A stretch of DNA of 64,000 nt from Alphaproteobacteria bacterium (lineage in GTDB: Bacteria; Pseudomonadota; Alphaproteobacteria; UBA828). The translations under genes were made by a program, and so were the position numbers. How positions within the stretch are numbered: position 1 is the stretch's first letter; the number at the start of each line of letters is the position of its first letter. This document shows positions 8,475 to 16,603 of this stretch, one piece after another. The notes below the pieces were generated by a model. That model did no database searches. It was not told the origin of the DNA and saw only the letters and a program-made list of their open reading frames with translations. Location: positions 62,001 to 126,000 of the forward strand of contig JAJDUK010000063.1 in the NCBI GenBank assembly GCA_022826665.1, in the 5' to 3' direction.

Positions 8475-9013
8475 CCTCTTGCCGCCCCGCGTGCTCCGCG
8501 CGTGGCGTCCGCCACTCTGCGCCAGAACGTCTCGTCCCACCAAGGCCGCGCGGCGCCCGAGGTGGACGGCAGCACGTGGATTGCGGTCTCGCCGATGCGC
8601 CGCGCATGCTCGCCATAGTCGAGGGTCTCGGCATCGAGAAAGACGCGTGCCGCCCGCTTGCCGTTGAAGGCCAGGATGGCGGGCCGGTGTTGTGTGATCT
8701 TGGCGGCGAGTGCGGCGGCATCGTCGGCCTGCCGGGGGAGATCGGCGTCAGCACCGGATTCCGTCTTGCAGAGGTCGGTCAAGCCAATGCCGTAGCGCAG
8801 CACGGTGCGGAAGTCGGCGGGCGCCAGCAGTTGCGGCGTCAGCCCCACGCGGTGGAGCGTTGGCCAGAAGCGGTTGCCGGGGCCGGCATAGTAGGCGCCG
8901 ACGCGGGCCGAGACCGCACCCGCCGCCGAGCCGCAGAAGACGACGCGCAGCCCGAGACCCAACACGTCGGGCAGAACATCCGGCGGGGTCAGGGCAGCCA
9001 TGGGCCTGGCCAT
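8471..9013 (-). CDS. Mug/TDG-type mismatch-specific DNA glycosylase
   Basis: A 180-residue protein of the uracil-DNA glycosylase superfamily, Mug/TDG branch, which removes uracil or thymine opposite guanine. Motif 1 is LRVVFCGSAAG, followed by YYAGPGNRFWPTLHRVG and YGIGLTDLCK; the DNA-intercalation motif appears as LPSTSGAARPWW near the C-terminus. Classical Mug has GINPG, with the water-activating Asn; here the motif is GSAAG, as in a divergent sub-branch, so the substrate range may differ. The ATG at 9013 sits right behind AGGAGG; an in-frame ATG at 9001 is an alternative. The next gene downstream (sugar permease) overlaps by ATGA. Confidence 0.85.
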   Translation of the reverse strand: MARPMAALTPPDVLPDVLGLGLRVVFCGSAAGAVSARVGAYYAGPGNRFWPTLHRVGLTPQLLAPADFRTVLRYGIGLTDLCKTESGADADLPRQADDAAALAAKITQHRPAILAFNGKRAARVFLDAETLDYGEHARRIGETAIHVLPSTSGAARPWWDETFWRRVADATRGARGAARG

Positions 9014-9085
9014 ACCTCCTCTTGCGCTCGCCAGCGCCCTCTATCATAGACAGCTTGCGTTAGACGACAGCGACGGAGCGGTACG

Positions 9086-10345
9086 GTGCGGAACTTCAAG
9101 GTGGATGGCGATCGCCTGTGGGCGAGCCTCATGGAGATGGCGAAGATCGGCGCGACGGAGAAGGGCGGCGTCTGCCGGCTCGCGCTCACCGATGTGGACA
9201 AGGCGGCGCGCGATCTCTTCGTCCAATGGTGCGAGGAAGCCGGCTGCACCGTCAGCGTCGACAAGATGGGCAACATCTTCGCCCGCCGGGCGGGCAAGGA
9301 CGACACGCTCCCGCCAGTGATGACCGGCAGCCATATCGACAGCCAGCCGACGGGAGGCAAGTTCGACGGCATCTACGGCGTGCTGGCAGGGCTGGAAGTG
9401 ATCCGCACCCTCAACGACCTCGGCTACGAGACCGACGCACCCATCGAGGTTTCGGCCTGGACCAACGAGGAAGGCTCGCGCTTTGCGCCCGCGATGGTCG
9501 CCTCCGGTGTCTTCGGCGGCGTCTTTACGCTGGAAGAAGGGCTGGCCTGCGCGGACGTCGACGGCAAGACCATCGGCGAGGAGCTGGAGCGCATCGGCTA
9601 TGCAGGGGAGATGGAGTGCGGCGGGCGCGAGGTCGGCGCCTTCTTCGAAGCCCACATCGAGCAGGGGCCAATCCTCGAAGCCGAGGAGAAGACAATCGGC
9701 ATCGTGCAGGGGGTGCAGGGCATCAGCTGGTTCGACGTGACAGTGACCGGCATGGAATCCCACGCCGGCACCACGCCGATGGAGCGCCGCAAGGACGCGA
9801 TGGTGGGCGCCGCAATTCTTGTCGCGGCGATCGACCGGCTCGCGTTGGACAACGCACCGGACGCCCGCTCAACCATCGGCGTCATGCGGGTGAGCCCCAA
9901 TTCCCGCAACGTCATCCCCGGCTCGGTCTACTTCTCGGTCGACCTGCGCCACCCGGACTCCGACACGCTGGCGGCCATGACCGCAGAGGCGCAGCGCCAG
10001 GCAGCGGCGCTTGCCGCCGAGCGCGGTCTGGAGATCACCTTCGAGGAGATCTGGCACTCGCCGCCCATCAAGTTCGCCGCCGATTGCGTCGGCGCCGTGC
10101 AGAACGCGGCGGAAGCCCTCGGCTACGCCAGCCAGCCGATCACCTCGGGCGCCGGCCACGACGCGGTCTATGTCTCGCGCGTGGCCCCGACCGGCATGAT
10201 CTTCATCCCCTGCGAGGACGGCATCAGCCACAACGAGATCGAGGCGGCGACCCAGTCCGACATCGCTGCTGGCTGCGACGTGCTGCTCAATGCGATGGTC
10301 GCGCTCGCCACCCGCGACGAGGGCGAGGCGCGCGAGGGCGGCTAA
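9086..10345 (+). CDS. M20-family N-carbamoyl-L-amino acid hydrolase / allantoate amidohydrolase
   Basis: A 419-residue zinc amidohydrolase of the M20 family (AtzC/HyuC/AllC group), hydrolysing N-carbamoyl amino acids or allantoate. Metal-site motifs are visible in order: VMTGSHIDSQPTGGKFDG (His and Asp ligands), WTNEEGSRFAPAM (Glu-Glu), FEAHIEQGP (His) and a C-terminal SGAGHDAVY. The dimerisation domain lies between, with SHAGTTPMERRKDA. Length matches the family. The start is GTG 9086. It faces the MetE-like gene; their 3' ends overlap by four bases. It is one of several ureide and amide hydrolases in the window. Confidence 0.92.
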   Translation: MRNFKVDGDRLWASLMEMAKIGATEKGGVCRLALTDVDKAARDLFVQWCEEAGCTVSVDKMGNIFARRAGKDDTLPPVMTGSHIDSQPTGGKFDGIYGVLAGLEVIRTLNDLGYETDAPIEVSAWTNEEGSRFAPAMVASGVFGGVFTLEEGLACADVDGKTIGEELERIGYAGEMECGGREVGAFFEAHIEQGPILEAEEKTIGIVQGVQGISWFDVTVTGMESHAGTTPMERRKDAMVGAAILVAAIDRLALDNAPDARSTIGVMRVSPNSRNVIPGSVYFSVDLRHPDSDTLAAMTAEAQRQAAALAAERGLEITFEEIWHSPPIKFAADCVGAVQNAAEALGYASQPITSGAGHDAVYVSRVAPTGMIFIPCEDGISHNEIEAATQSDIAAGCDVLLNAMVALATRDEGEAREGG

Positions 10346-11379
10346 CCCGCGACTTCGCGGCGGACGATGGCGGCGCCCTCCACCATCGCCCTGAGCTTGC
10401 CGAACGCGGTGTCGCGCGTGAGGTACTTCATGCCGCAGTCGGGCGCGGCGACGAGGCGATCCGCCGGCACCACCGCGAGCGCCTCGCGCAGCCGGGCCGC
10501 CACGGTCTCCGGCCGCTCGATGGCGGGATCGTTCATGTCGATCACGCCGTAGAGGATCTCCTTGGACGGCAGGTGAGTGAGGATCGCCGGATCGAGGCCC
10601 GGTTGGGCCGCCTCTATCGAAATCTGATCGACCTCTGCCGCCTCCAGCTCCGGCAGGAAGGAATAGCCAGAGGGCTTCTCCGTCTTGATCACGGCCGCGT
10701 AGCCGAAGCAGAGGTGCAGCGCGGTCTTGCCGTCCACGCCTTCCAGCGCCCGGTTGATCGCCTTCACCGCGTAGCCGCGCGCGGCCTCAGGCCGGGCCTG
10801 CACGTAGGGCTCGTCGAGCTGCACGATGTCGGCGCCGGCGGCGAAGAGATCCCTGATCTCCTCGTTCACCGCGTCGGCGTAGTCCATGGCGAGGCTTTCG
10901 TCGTCGGGGTAGTAGGCGTTCTCCGCCTGCTGGGTCATGGTGAAGGGGCCGGGCAGCGTGATCTTGATCGCGCGCTCTGTGTTGGCGCGCAGGAACTTGA
11001 CGTCCTCCACTTCGATCGGCCGCTCGCGCCGTATCGGTCCTGAGACAAGAGGCACGGGCGCGGGATTGCCCGTGCGGTCCATGTGCGTGCCGCTCCGCTC
11101 CCTGTCGATACCGCCGAGCGCGGTGGCGACCCGGTTGGAATAACTCTCGCGCCTGATCTCGCCGTCGCTGATGACGTCAACGCCCGCGCGCTCCTGGTCC
11201 CGGATCGCGGCCAGCGTCGCCGCCTCTTGCGCCTCTTCAAGATGCTCGGGCGGGATGCGCCAGATCTCGTGCGCGCGCACCCTGGGTGGCAGCCGGTTCA
11301 CCAGATTGTCGCGGTCGATGAGCCACTCCGGCTGCGGATAGCTGCCGACAACGGCGGTGGTCAGCACGGTCTCGCTCAT
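10342..11379 (-). CDS. MetE C-terminal-domain-like cobalamin-independent methyltransferase
   Basis: A 345-residue protein equivalent to the C-terminal catalytic barrel of cobalamin-independent methionine synthase, without the N-terminal half. It begins TTAVVGSYPQPEW. Zinc-ligand segments are recognisable: LHLCFGYAAV (His and Cys) and the terminal PDCGMKYLTRDTAFGKL (Cys). VDVISDGEIRRESY and ADIVQLDEPYVQ line the substrate site. Stand-alone versions often act on methyl donors other than methyl-tetrahydrofolate, so the substrate is uncertain. It is divergent from the amidase at 11547, with a strong dyad between them. Confidence 0.88.
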   Translation of the reverse strand: MSETVLTTAVVGSYPQPEWLIDRDNLVNRLPPRVRAHEIWRIPPEHLEEAQEAATLAAIRDQERAGVDVISDGEIRRESYSNRVATALGGIDRERSGTHMDRTGNPAPVPLVSGPIRRERPIEVEDVKFLRANTERAIKITLPGPFTMTQQAENAYYPDDESLAMDYADAVNEEIRDLFAAGADIVQLDEPYVQARPEAARGYAVKAINRALEGVDGKTALHLCFGYAAVIKTEKPSGYSFLPELEAAEVDQISIEAAQPGLDPAILTHLPSKEILYGVIDMNDPAIERPETVAARLREALAVVPADRLVAAPDCGMKYLTRDTAFGKLRAMVEGAAIVRREVAG

Positions 11380-11405
11380 GGCATCCGTCCCGGTCGTTGC
11401 TCAAG

Positions 11406-11429
11406 CTGAGGCCGCCCCGGCGGCCTCAG
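11406..11429. promoter_or_regulatory. Perfect 11-bp dyad between divergent genes
   Basis: CTGAGGCCGCC and its exact complement are separated by two bases. The element lies between the starts of two divergent genes (MetE-like at 11379, amidase at 11547), so it is not an ordinary terminator for either. It could be an operator or an extruding hairpin in the leader of the minus-strand gene. Confidence 0.45.
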
Positions 11430-11546
11430 CCACCACAGCCTACCGCTTGGGCACAGTATTGCCACATTGATCCTCTACCCCGAGGCTTGGGAATCCCGTT
11501 AGTCTGGGGTGGCGCCTGCGCGCGGCACAGCACGGAGTGAGGGGCG

Positions 11547-12377
11547 ATGAAACTCTGCCTGATCCAGATGAACAGCACGCCGGACCACGGCGAAAACGTG
11601 GCCCGCGCGGCCGGCTACATCGACCGGGCGGTCGCGGCCCAAAAACCCGATCTCGTGGTCGTGCCCGAGTTCTTCAACCACCCCTACGTCTTCCAGTACC
11701 GAGACTACGCGCACATCGACGAGGCGGAGGGCGAGGACGGCATCGCCATCTCGACCATGCGTGAGAAGGCTCGCGAGCACGGCATCCACGTCATCGCCAC
11801 CATCTTCGAGTCCGTGTCCGCCGGCGTCTGCTACGACAGCGCCATCGTGATCGATCCGACAGGCGACATTCTCGGGCGTTACCGCAAGGCGCATCCGGCG
11901 GCGGTGCGCAGCCTGGAGAAGATTTACTTCCGCTACGGCTCGCACTTCCCCGTATTCCGCATCGGCGAATGGCGTGTCGGCATAAACATTTGCTACGACA
12001 CGTTCTTTCCCGAATCCGCGCGCTGCGCTGCGGTCAACGGAGCGGAGCTGATCGTGGTTCCCTTTGCCGCGCCTGCGGTCGCCTGCTGGCGCGAGACCAT
12101 GCAGACCCGCGCCTTCGAGAACGGCGTCTACTTCGCGCCCTGCAACAAGGTGGGGCTTGAGGGGGAGTGGACCTTCGGCGGGCGCAGCATGATCGTCGCC
12201 CCGGATTCCGAGGTGCTGGCGGAGGCGGGCGACGAGGGGGACGAGACCATCACGGCCGAACTCGACCGCGCCCGCGTCTTCGACGCCCGCCGCGCCTGGC
12301 CCATGTTCCGGGACCGCCGTCCCGATCTCTACACCTCGATCACGACACCGACGGAAGATATTCCGCGTATCGACTGA
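11547..12377 (+). CDS. Nitrilase-superfamily amidase, N-carbamoylputrescine amidase type
   Basis: A 276-residue carbon-nitrogen hydrolase. The catalytic triad is visible: Glu in VVVPEFFNHP, Lys in RYRKAHPA, Cys in GINICYDTFFPE. The closest remembered families are N-carbamoylputrescine amidase and beta-ureidopropionase, which release ammonia and CO2 from N-carbamoyl compounds; exact substrate unproven. ATG 11547 has GGAGTGAGGGG upstream. The envelope-protein gene follows on the same strand after 17 bases. With the M20 hydrolase two genes away it supports a carbamoyl-compound salvage role. Confidence 0.9.
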   Translation: MKLCLIQMNSTPDHGENVARAAGYIDRAVAAQKPDLVVVPEFFNHPYVFQYRDYAHIDEAEGEDGIAISTMREKAREHGIHVIATIFESVSAGVCYDSAIVIDPTGDILGRYRKAHPAAVRSLEKIYFRYGSHFPVFRIGEWRVGINICYDTFFPESARCAAVNGAELIVVPFAAPAVACWRETMQTRAFENGVYFAPCNKVGLEGEWTFGGRSMIVAPDSEVLAEAGDEGDETITAELDRARVFDARRAWPMFRDRRPDLYTSITTPTEDIPRID

Positions 12378-12394
12378 TCGTCCTGGCCTTGAGA

Positions 12395-13924
12395 ATGAGA
12401 ACCGGCAAGCGAATTCTGGCGAGTGCCGTCCTCGCGTGTGTTCTAGTCCTTGCCGGCGCGGTGCAGCCGGTCGCTGCCTCCCTCGACCCGGTGGAGGATG
12501 GCGCACCCGCGCCCGCCGCGCGCGCCATCCCCGTCGCGCCGGTCGATCCCGGCAGCACCGCCGGGCGCATCGTCCTCGGCGTCGCCGACTGGCTGGAGCA
12601 ACGTTTCGGTTCCGGGTCCCAGACGGTACGGCTCGTGCTCGACGCCCCGATATGGGCAGAGGAGTGGGGCGACGCCGTCACCCTCCACCTCCCCGGCGCA
12701 CGTCTCGTGGAGCCCTCCGTGCCCCTGGCGCAGTGGGAACTCGGCGACCTCGCTATCGCGGTGATGCCGCAGGGTGAGACCGCCTACGACTTCGAGACCG
12801 CCTTGCCGCCTGCGATCGACAAGGGTCCGGACCGGCTCGCCATCGGCCAAGGCACGGTCTCCGGCACCTGGCGATCGGACCTGGAGATCACGACGAGGCT
12901 GGATGCCAATGCCGCCGACATCCGATTCCTGGAAGGCAAGGGCTCTCAAGCGGTGGAGACGGTGTCGCTCGGAGCGCTTTCCGTCGCGGACGAGCTGGTC
13001 GAGGGCGATGACGGGCTGTGGGACGGCCGCTCCACCCTCACTCTTTCTGAGCTCGAGGTCGAGGGGTTCAGCCTGGGCCGGCTCGACGTCGCCGGCAGCT
13101 TCGAGGATTTCGACAGCGATCTGATCCTGCAGATGCGCGGAGACTTCGGCGCGTTCGCAGGCGGCGCGAGCAGCCCGACGGCGCTCGGCGACCTTCTGAT
13201 GCCTCTCGTGGAGGGCCGCTGGGGGAAATCGGAGATGACCATCACCCTGCACGACTTGACGGCGACCGGCGACGACGCGGACCTGGGCGGCGGCGAACTC
13301 TCGCTCAGGCGGCTGGAATGGCGCGTCGGAGCCGACGGTCGAGGGGACTTCGCGGACCTCTCCACGCGGATTTCGGCCACCGACGTGGTGCTCGGCGGGG
13401 CCACCGCCTCCGAGATCCCGCCTGCGCTCTTGCCCCACGCCGCGACCGTCGATGTCGTCCTTAGCCGACTGCCATTACGGAGAATTGCCGACTCCCTCTC
13501 CGGTCTCGCGAAACGGGGAGAGATGGGCGGTCCCGGCGAAGAGTCGATGATGGAGGTCATTCTGGACCACCTGGATGCGGCGGATTCGTCGTTGGAGATT
13601 CGGGAGATCCATGTCGTCACGCCCTCGTGCGAGCTCCGCGCCGAGGGCCGGCTCCAGGTTGAGCCGGCCAGCGTCTTCGGCATCATCGGGCGCATGGATG
13701 CCCGCGTTCGGGGCCTGAATGCCCTGATGGCGCTGGCTGCGGAAGAGGGGGACGAAGAGGCGGTGGCCATGCTGATCGTGCTCCAGGGTCTCGGCAGGCC
13801 GGTCTTCGACGAGGGCGCCGATGAGCCCTTCTACGCCTACGAGATTGACCTGCGCCGCGACGGGGCCGTCACCGTCAACGGCATTCCCTTCGACATGCTC
13901 CTCGGCGACCTTCCGCTCCAATGA
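12395..13924 (+). CDS. Exported AsmA/DUF2125-like hypothetical protein
   Basis: A 509-residue protein with a signal peptide (RILASAVLACVLVLAGAV, cut near VAA-SLD). The rest is a series of short beta-rich segments of alternating form, such as GTVSGTWRSDLEITTRL, RSTLTLSELEVEGFSLG and SEMTITLHDLTATG, resembling alphaproteobacterial DUF2125 or AsmA-like periplasmic proteins tied to envelope maintenance. No catalytic motif is seen. ATG 12395 is chosen because the open frame upstream runs inside the amidase gene, although its ribosome site is weak. Family assignment is tentative. Confidence 0.7.
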   Translation: MRTGKRILASAVLACVLVLAGAVQPVAASLDPVEDGAPAPAARAIPVAPVDPGSTAGRIVLGVADWLEQRFGSGSQTVRLVLDAPIWAEEWGDAVTLHLPGARLVEPSVPLAQWELGDLAIAVMPQGETAYDFETALPPAIDKGPDRLAIGQGTVSGTWRSDLEITTRLDANAADIRFLEGKGSQAVETVSLGALSVADELVEGDDGLWDGRSTLTLSELEVEGFSLGRLDVAGSFEDFDSDLILQMRGDFGAFAGGASSPTALGDLLMPLVEGRWGKSEMTITLHDLTATGDDADLGGGELSLRRLEWRVGADGRGDFADLSTRISATDVVLGGATASEIPPALLPHAATVDVVLSRLPLRRIADSLSGLAKRGEMGGPGEESMMEVILDHLDAADSSLEIREIHVVTPSCELRAEGRLQVEPASVFGIIGRMDARVRGLNALMALAAEEGDEEAVAMLIVLQGLGRPVFDEGADEPFYAYEIDLRRDGAVTVNGIPFDMLLGDLPLQ

Positions 13925-13955
13925 ACGGCCGCCCGGCTCAAGTCAACCGGCAAGG

Positions 13956-14642
13956 ATGATGGAACGCGGGGCACGGCGCCCGCTGACGCTGAGCCGCGAG
14001 GCGCTCGTCTCGGGCGCGATCCGACGCTTCGTCGAGGCGCATTCGCACATCGAGACACGCAGCCCGGCGGAGCTCGCGGCCTCCCTTCGTTCGGCGCTCG
14101 CCGGCCGTGATCTCTCCGGCGGCGTCTGGCTCTTCGCCTACGGCTCGCTGATCTGGAACCCGCTCATCGAAGTCGCCGAGAGGCGACTCGGCACGGCCTA
14201 CGGCTATCACCGGCGCTTCTGCATCTGGTCGGAGCTCGGCCGTGGCAGCCCGGAACGGCCCGGCCTGGTGCTCGCCCTCGACCACGGCGGCGCTTGCCGT
14301 GGCGTGCTGTTACGTGTCGCGCCGGAGCGGGTCGAAAGCGAACTGGACGTAATCTGGCAGCGGGAGATGCTCACCTCGGTCTATCGCGCGCGCTGGCTTC
14401 GGGTGCGGAGCGCAGCGGGCCCCGTCGAGGCGCTCGCCTTCACCGTCAACCGCGCCCATTCGCGCTATGCGGGGCGACTCCCGGACGAGCGTATTCTGGA
14501 CGCGATCGCCGCCGCCGAAGGGCCGATCGGGCGCTGCGCCGATTACCTTATCGAGACCGTTGCCTCCCTGCGCGCCCTTGGCATCTGCGAGGCGGGCCTG
14601 GCGGCGCTCAACGATCGGCTGGCAGCGCGCGGGGGCGCATAG
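13956..14642 (+). CDS. ChaC-type gamma-glutamylcyclotransferase
   Basis: A 228-residue cytosolic enzyme of the ChaC family, which cleaves glutathione to 5-oxoproline and Cys-Gly. The signature FAYGSLIWNP lies near residue 55, the catalytic Glu is expected in WQREM, and VNRAHSRYAGRLP is the conserved C-terminal segment. Two adjacent ATG codons (13956, 13959) follow AAGG; longer frames run back inside the preceding gene. It sits between the envelope protein and the DegP-like gene on the same strand. Confidence 0.9.
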   Translation: MMERGARRPLTLSREALVSGAIRRFVEAHSHIETRSPAELAASLRSALAGRDLSGGVWLFAYGSLIWNPLIEVAERRLGTAYGYHRRFCIWSELGRGSPERPGLVLALDHGGACRGVLLRVAPERVESELDVIWQREMLTSVYRARWLRVRSAAGPVEALAFTVNRAHSRYAGRLPDERILDAIAAAEGPIGRCADYLIETVASLRALGICEAGLAALNDRLAARGGA

Positions 14643-14724
14643 CCGCCGGAAGCAGTCCACGCCGCCCCTTGCCAGGGTGCGACGGGAGCGGGATAGTCTT
14701 GCGGAAAAGGCCGGAGGCAACGGC

Positions 14725-15705
14725 ATGAGTGAAGAGTTCGACTGGGAGATACCTCTCTCGGCGCAGCCGAAACCGGAGCAGGTGTCCTTCGACCTTGACC
14801 GCGCGCTTGGCGCCGTCGTGGGCTTGCGCGCAACCATTCCGGAAGACGCGTTCACGGCCGGGATCCTGGGAACCGAGAGAACCGGCAACGGGGTCCTGAT
14901 CGGCGCAAGCGGCCTCGTGCTCACCATCGGCTACCTGGTCGCCGAGGCGGAATCGGTCTGGCTGACGGCGAGCGACGGCAGCGTGCTGGCGGGTCACGCG
15001 CTGGGCTACGACTTCGAATCGGGGTTCGGTCTGGTGCAGGCGCTCGGCCGCTTCAACGTGCCGGCGCTCGATGTCGGCTCCTCCGCAGCCCTCGAGGTCG
15101 GTGATTTCGTCATCGTGGCCGGCGAAGGCGGCAGGCGGCGCTCGCTGAACGCCCGCGTCACCGCCAAGCGCGAGTTCGCGGGCTACTGGGAATACGTGCT
15201 GGACGAGGCCGTCTTCACCGCGCCGCCGCATCCCAACTGGGGCGGGTGCGGCCTGATCGACCGTCACGGCCAGCTCGTCGGTATCGGCTCGCTGCTGGTG
15301 CGCCAGGCCGGCGCCGGCGGGGACGATACGCTCGACGGCAACATGATCGTCCCGATCGACCTGCTGAAGCCGATTCTTGACGACATGCAGACGCTGGGCC
15401 GCACCCAGCGCCCGCCCAGGCCCTGGCTCGGCGCCTACGTCACCGAGGTCGACGAGGCGCTCGTCGTCGCAGGGCTTGCGCCGGAGGGGCCGGCCGAGCA
15501 GGCGGAACTGCAGGTCGGCGATCAGGTGCTCGCGGTCAACCGACAGCCGGTCGGCAGTCTCGTCGAGCTCTTCCGCAGCGTCTGGGCGGTGGGCGAGGCG
15601 GGCGTCGCCGTGCCGCTCACCGTGATGCGAAACGGCGAACCCCACGAAGTCCGGGTGCTGAGCGCCACCCGCGACGAGTTCATGAAGGCCCCGCAACTGC
15701 ACTGA
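14725..15705 (+). CDS. DegP-like trypsin fold plus PDZ domain, catalytic triad lost
   Basis: A 326-residue protein with a trypsin-like (S1C) fold at about residues 25-205 and a PDZ domain at about 225-315 (WLGAYVTEVDEALVV, QVGDQVLAVNRQPV). Aligned by eye to DegP, the catalytic His falls in VLTIGYLVAEAE (His to Tyr), the Asp in LGYDFESGFGLV (Asp to Gly) and the Ser in HPNWGGCGLID (Ser to Trp). It is therefore predicted inactive as a protease. There is no signal peptide, so it should be cytoplasmic. ATG 14725 follows CGGAGG. A chaperone, scaffold or ligand-binding role is possible. Its 3' end overlaps the convergent kinase gene by 26 bases. Confidence 0.85.
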   Translation: MSEEFDWEIPLSAQPKPEQVSFDLDRALGAVVGLRATIPEDAFTAGILGTERTGNGVLIGASGLVLTIGYLVAEAESVWLTASDGSVLAGHALGYDFESGFGLVQALGRFNVPALDVGSSAALEVGDFVIVAGEGGRRRSLNARVTAKREFAGYWEYVLDEAVFTAPPHPNWGGCGLIDRHGQLVGIGSLLVRQAGAGGDDTLDGNMIVPIDLLKPILDDMQTLGRTQRPPRPWLGAYVTEVDEALVVAGLAPEGPAEQAELQVGDQVLAVNRQPVGSLVELFRSVWAVGEAGVAVPLTVMRNGEPHEVRVLSATRDEFMKAPQLH

Positions 15706-16597
15706 CGATGCTTGGCGTGAGCCAGGCCGCGCCGCGCAGGCCGCTCTCCGGCCCGTAGCGTGCACGAACCAGCCGGGTGGCGGGCTGGGCCACGTTCGCG
15801 TGAGCGCCCCAGGCGGCGGGCACCAGGCGGTAAAGCGCGTCGATCTCCGAGAGGCCGCCGCCCAGCACGATCACGTCGGGGTCGAGCAGGTTGATGACGC
15901 TGGCGAGCGCCTGGGCCAGACGCTCGGCATAGCGGGCCACAGTATCCGCCGCGAGCGCCTCCCCCGCCGCCGCCCGCGCGCCGATCTCTGCGGCCGTGGC
16001 CTGGGCGCCCCCGAGTGCGGCGTAGTCGCGGGTGAGCGCCGCCCCGTTGAGCCAAGTCTCGACGCAGCCCTGGGCGAAGCGCCCGCAGGCGCAGGGCACG
16101 CCGGCGCCCCCCGGCGTGGGCCAGGGGTTGTGGCCCCACTCGCCGGCGCTGGCGTTGGCGCCCACCAGGGGCTCGCCCCGCACCACCAGCCCGCCGCCCA
16201 CGCCGGTGCCGAGGATGACTCCGAACACCACCTCGGCCCCCGCACCGGCGCCGTCGGTGGCTTCGGAGAGGGCGAAGCAGTTGGCGTCGTTGGCGAGCGC
16301 CACCGGGCAGCCGAGCCGCGCCTCCAGAGCCTGGCGCAAGGGCCGCCCTTCGAGCCAGGGCAGGTTGACGATCATGCTGATCTCGCCGTCCCGCGTGATC
16401 ACGCCGGGGAGGCTCACGCCCACGCCGGGTGCGTGCACGCCCGCGCTCGCGAGTTCCGCCACCATTTCGACCACCGCATCGACCACGCCGTCGAAGCTCT
16501 CCGGCACCGGCCGGCGCAGGCGCGCGCGCTCCACTCCGTCTTCGTCGAGCCCGATGGCGGCGAGCTTGGTGCCGCCGATGTCGAAGCCGATGCGCAT
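15680..16597 (-). CDS. nagK: ROK-family sugar kinase, N-acetylglucosamine kinase type
   Basis: A 305-residue ROK kinase. It has the phosphate-binding GFDIGGTKLAAIGLDEDG at the N-terminus, the catalytic-region LANDANCFALSEA, GVILGTGVGGGL, and the ROK zinc motif GEWGHNPWP...CACGRFAQGCVE. The specificity is inferred from the adjacent nagA: it probably phosphorylates N-acetylglucosamine to the 6-phosphate used by NagA. The two genes are separated by six bases. Its 3' end overlaps the convergent protease-like gene. Confidence 0.87.
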   Translation of the reverse strand: MRIGFDIGGTKLAAIGLDEDGVERARLRRPVPESFDGVVDAVVEMVAELASAGVHAPGVGVSLPGVITRDGEISMIVNLPWLEGRPLRQALEARLGCPVALANDANCFALSEATDGAGAGAEVVFGVILGTGVGGGLVVRGEPLVGANASAGEWGHNPWPTPGGAGVPCACGRFAQGCVETWLNGAALTRDYAALGGAQATAAEIGARAAAGEALAADTVARYAERLAQALASVINLLDPDVIVLGGGLSEIDALYRLVPAAWGAHANVAQPATRLVRARYGPESGLRGAAWLTPSIVSAVAGPS

Positions 16598-16603
16598 CGC
16601 GCC

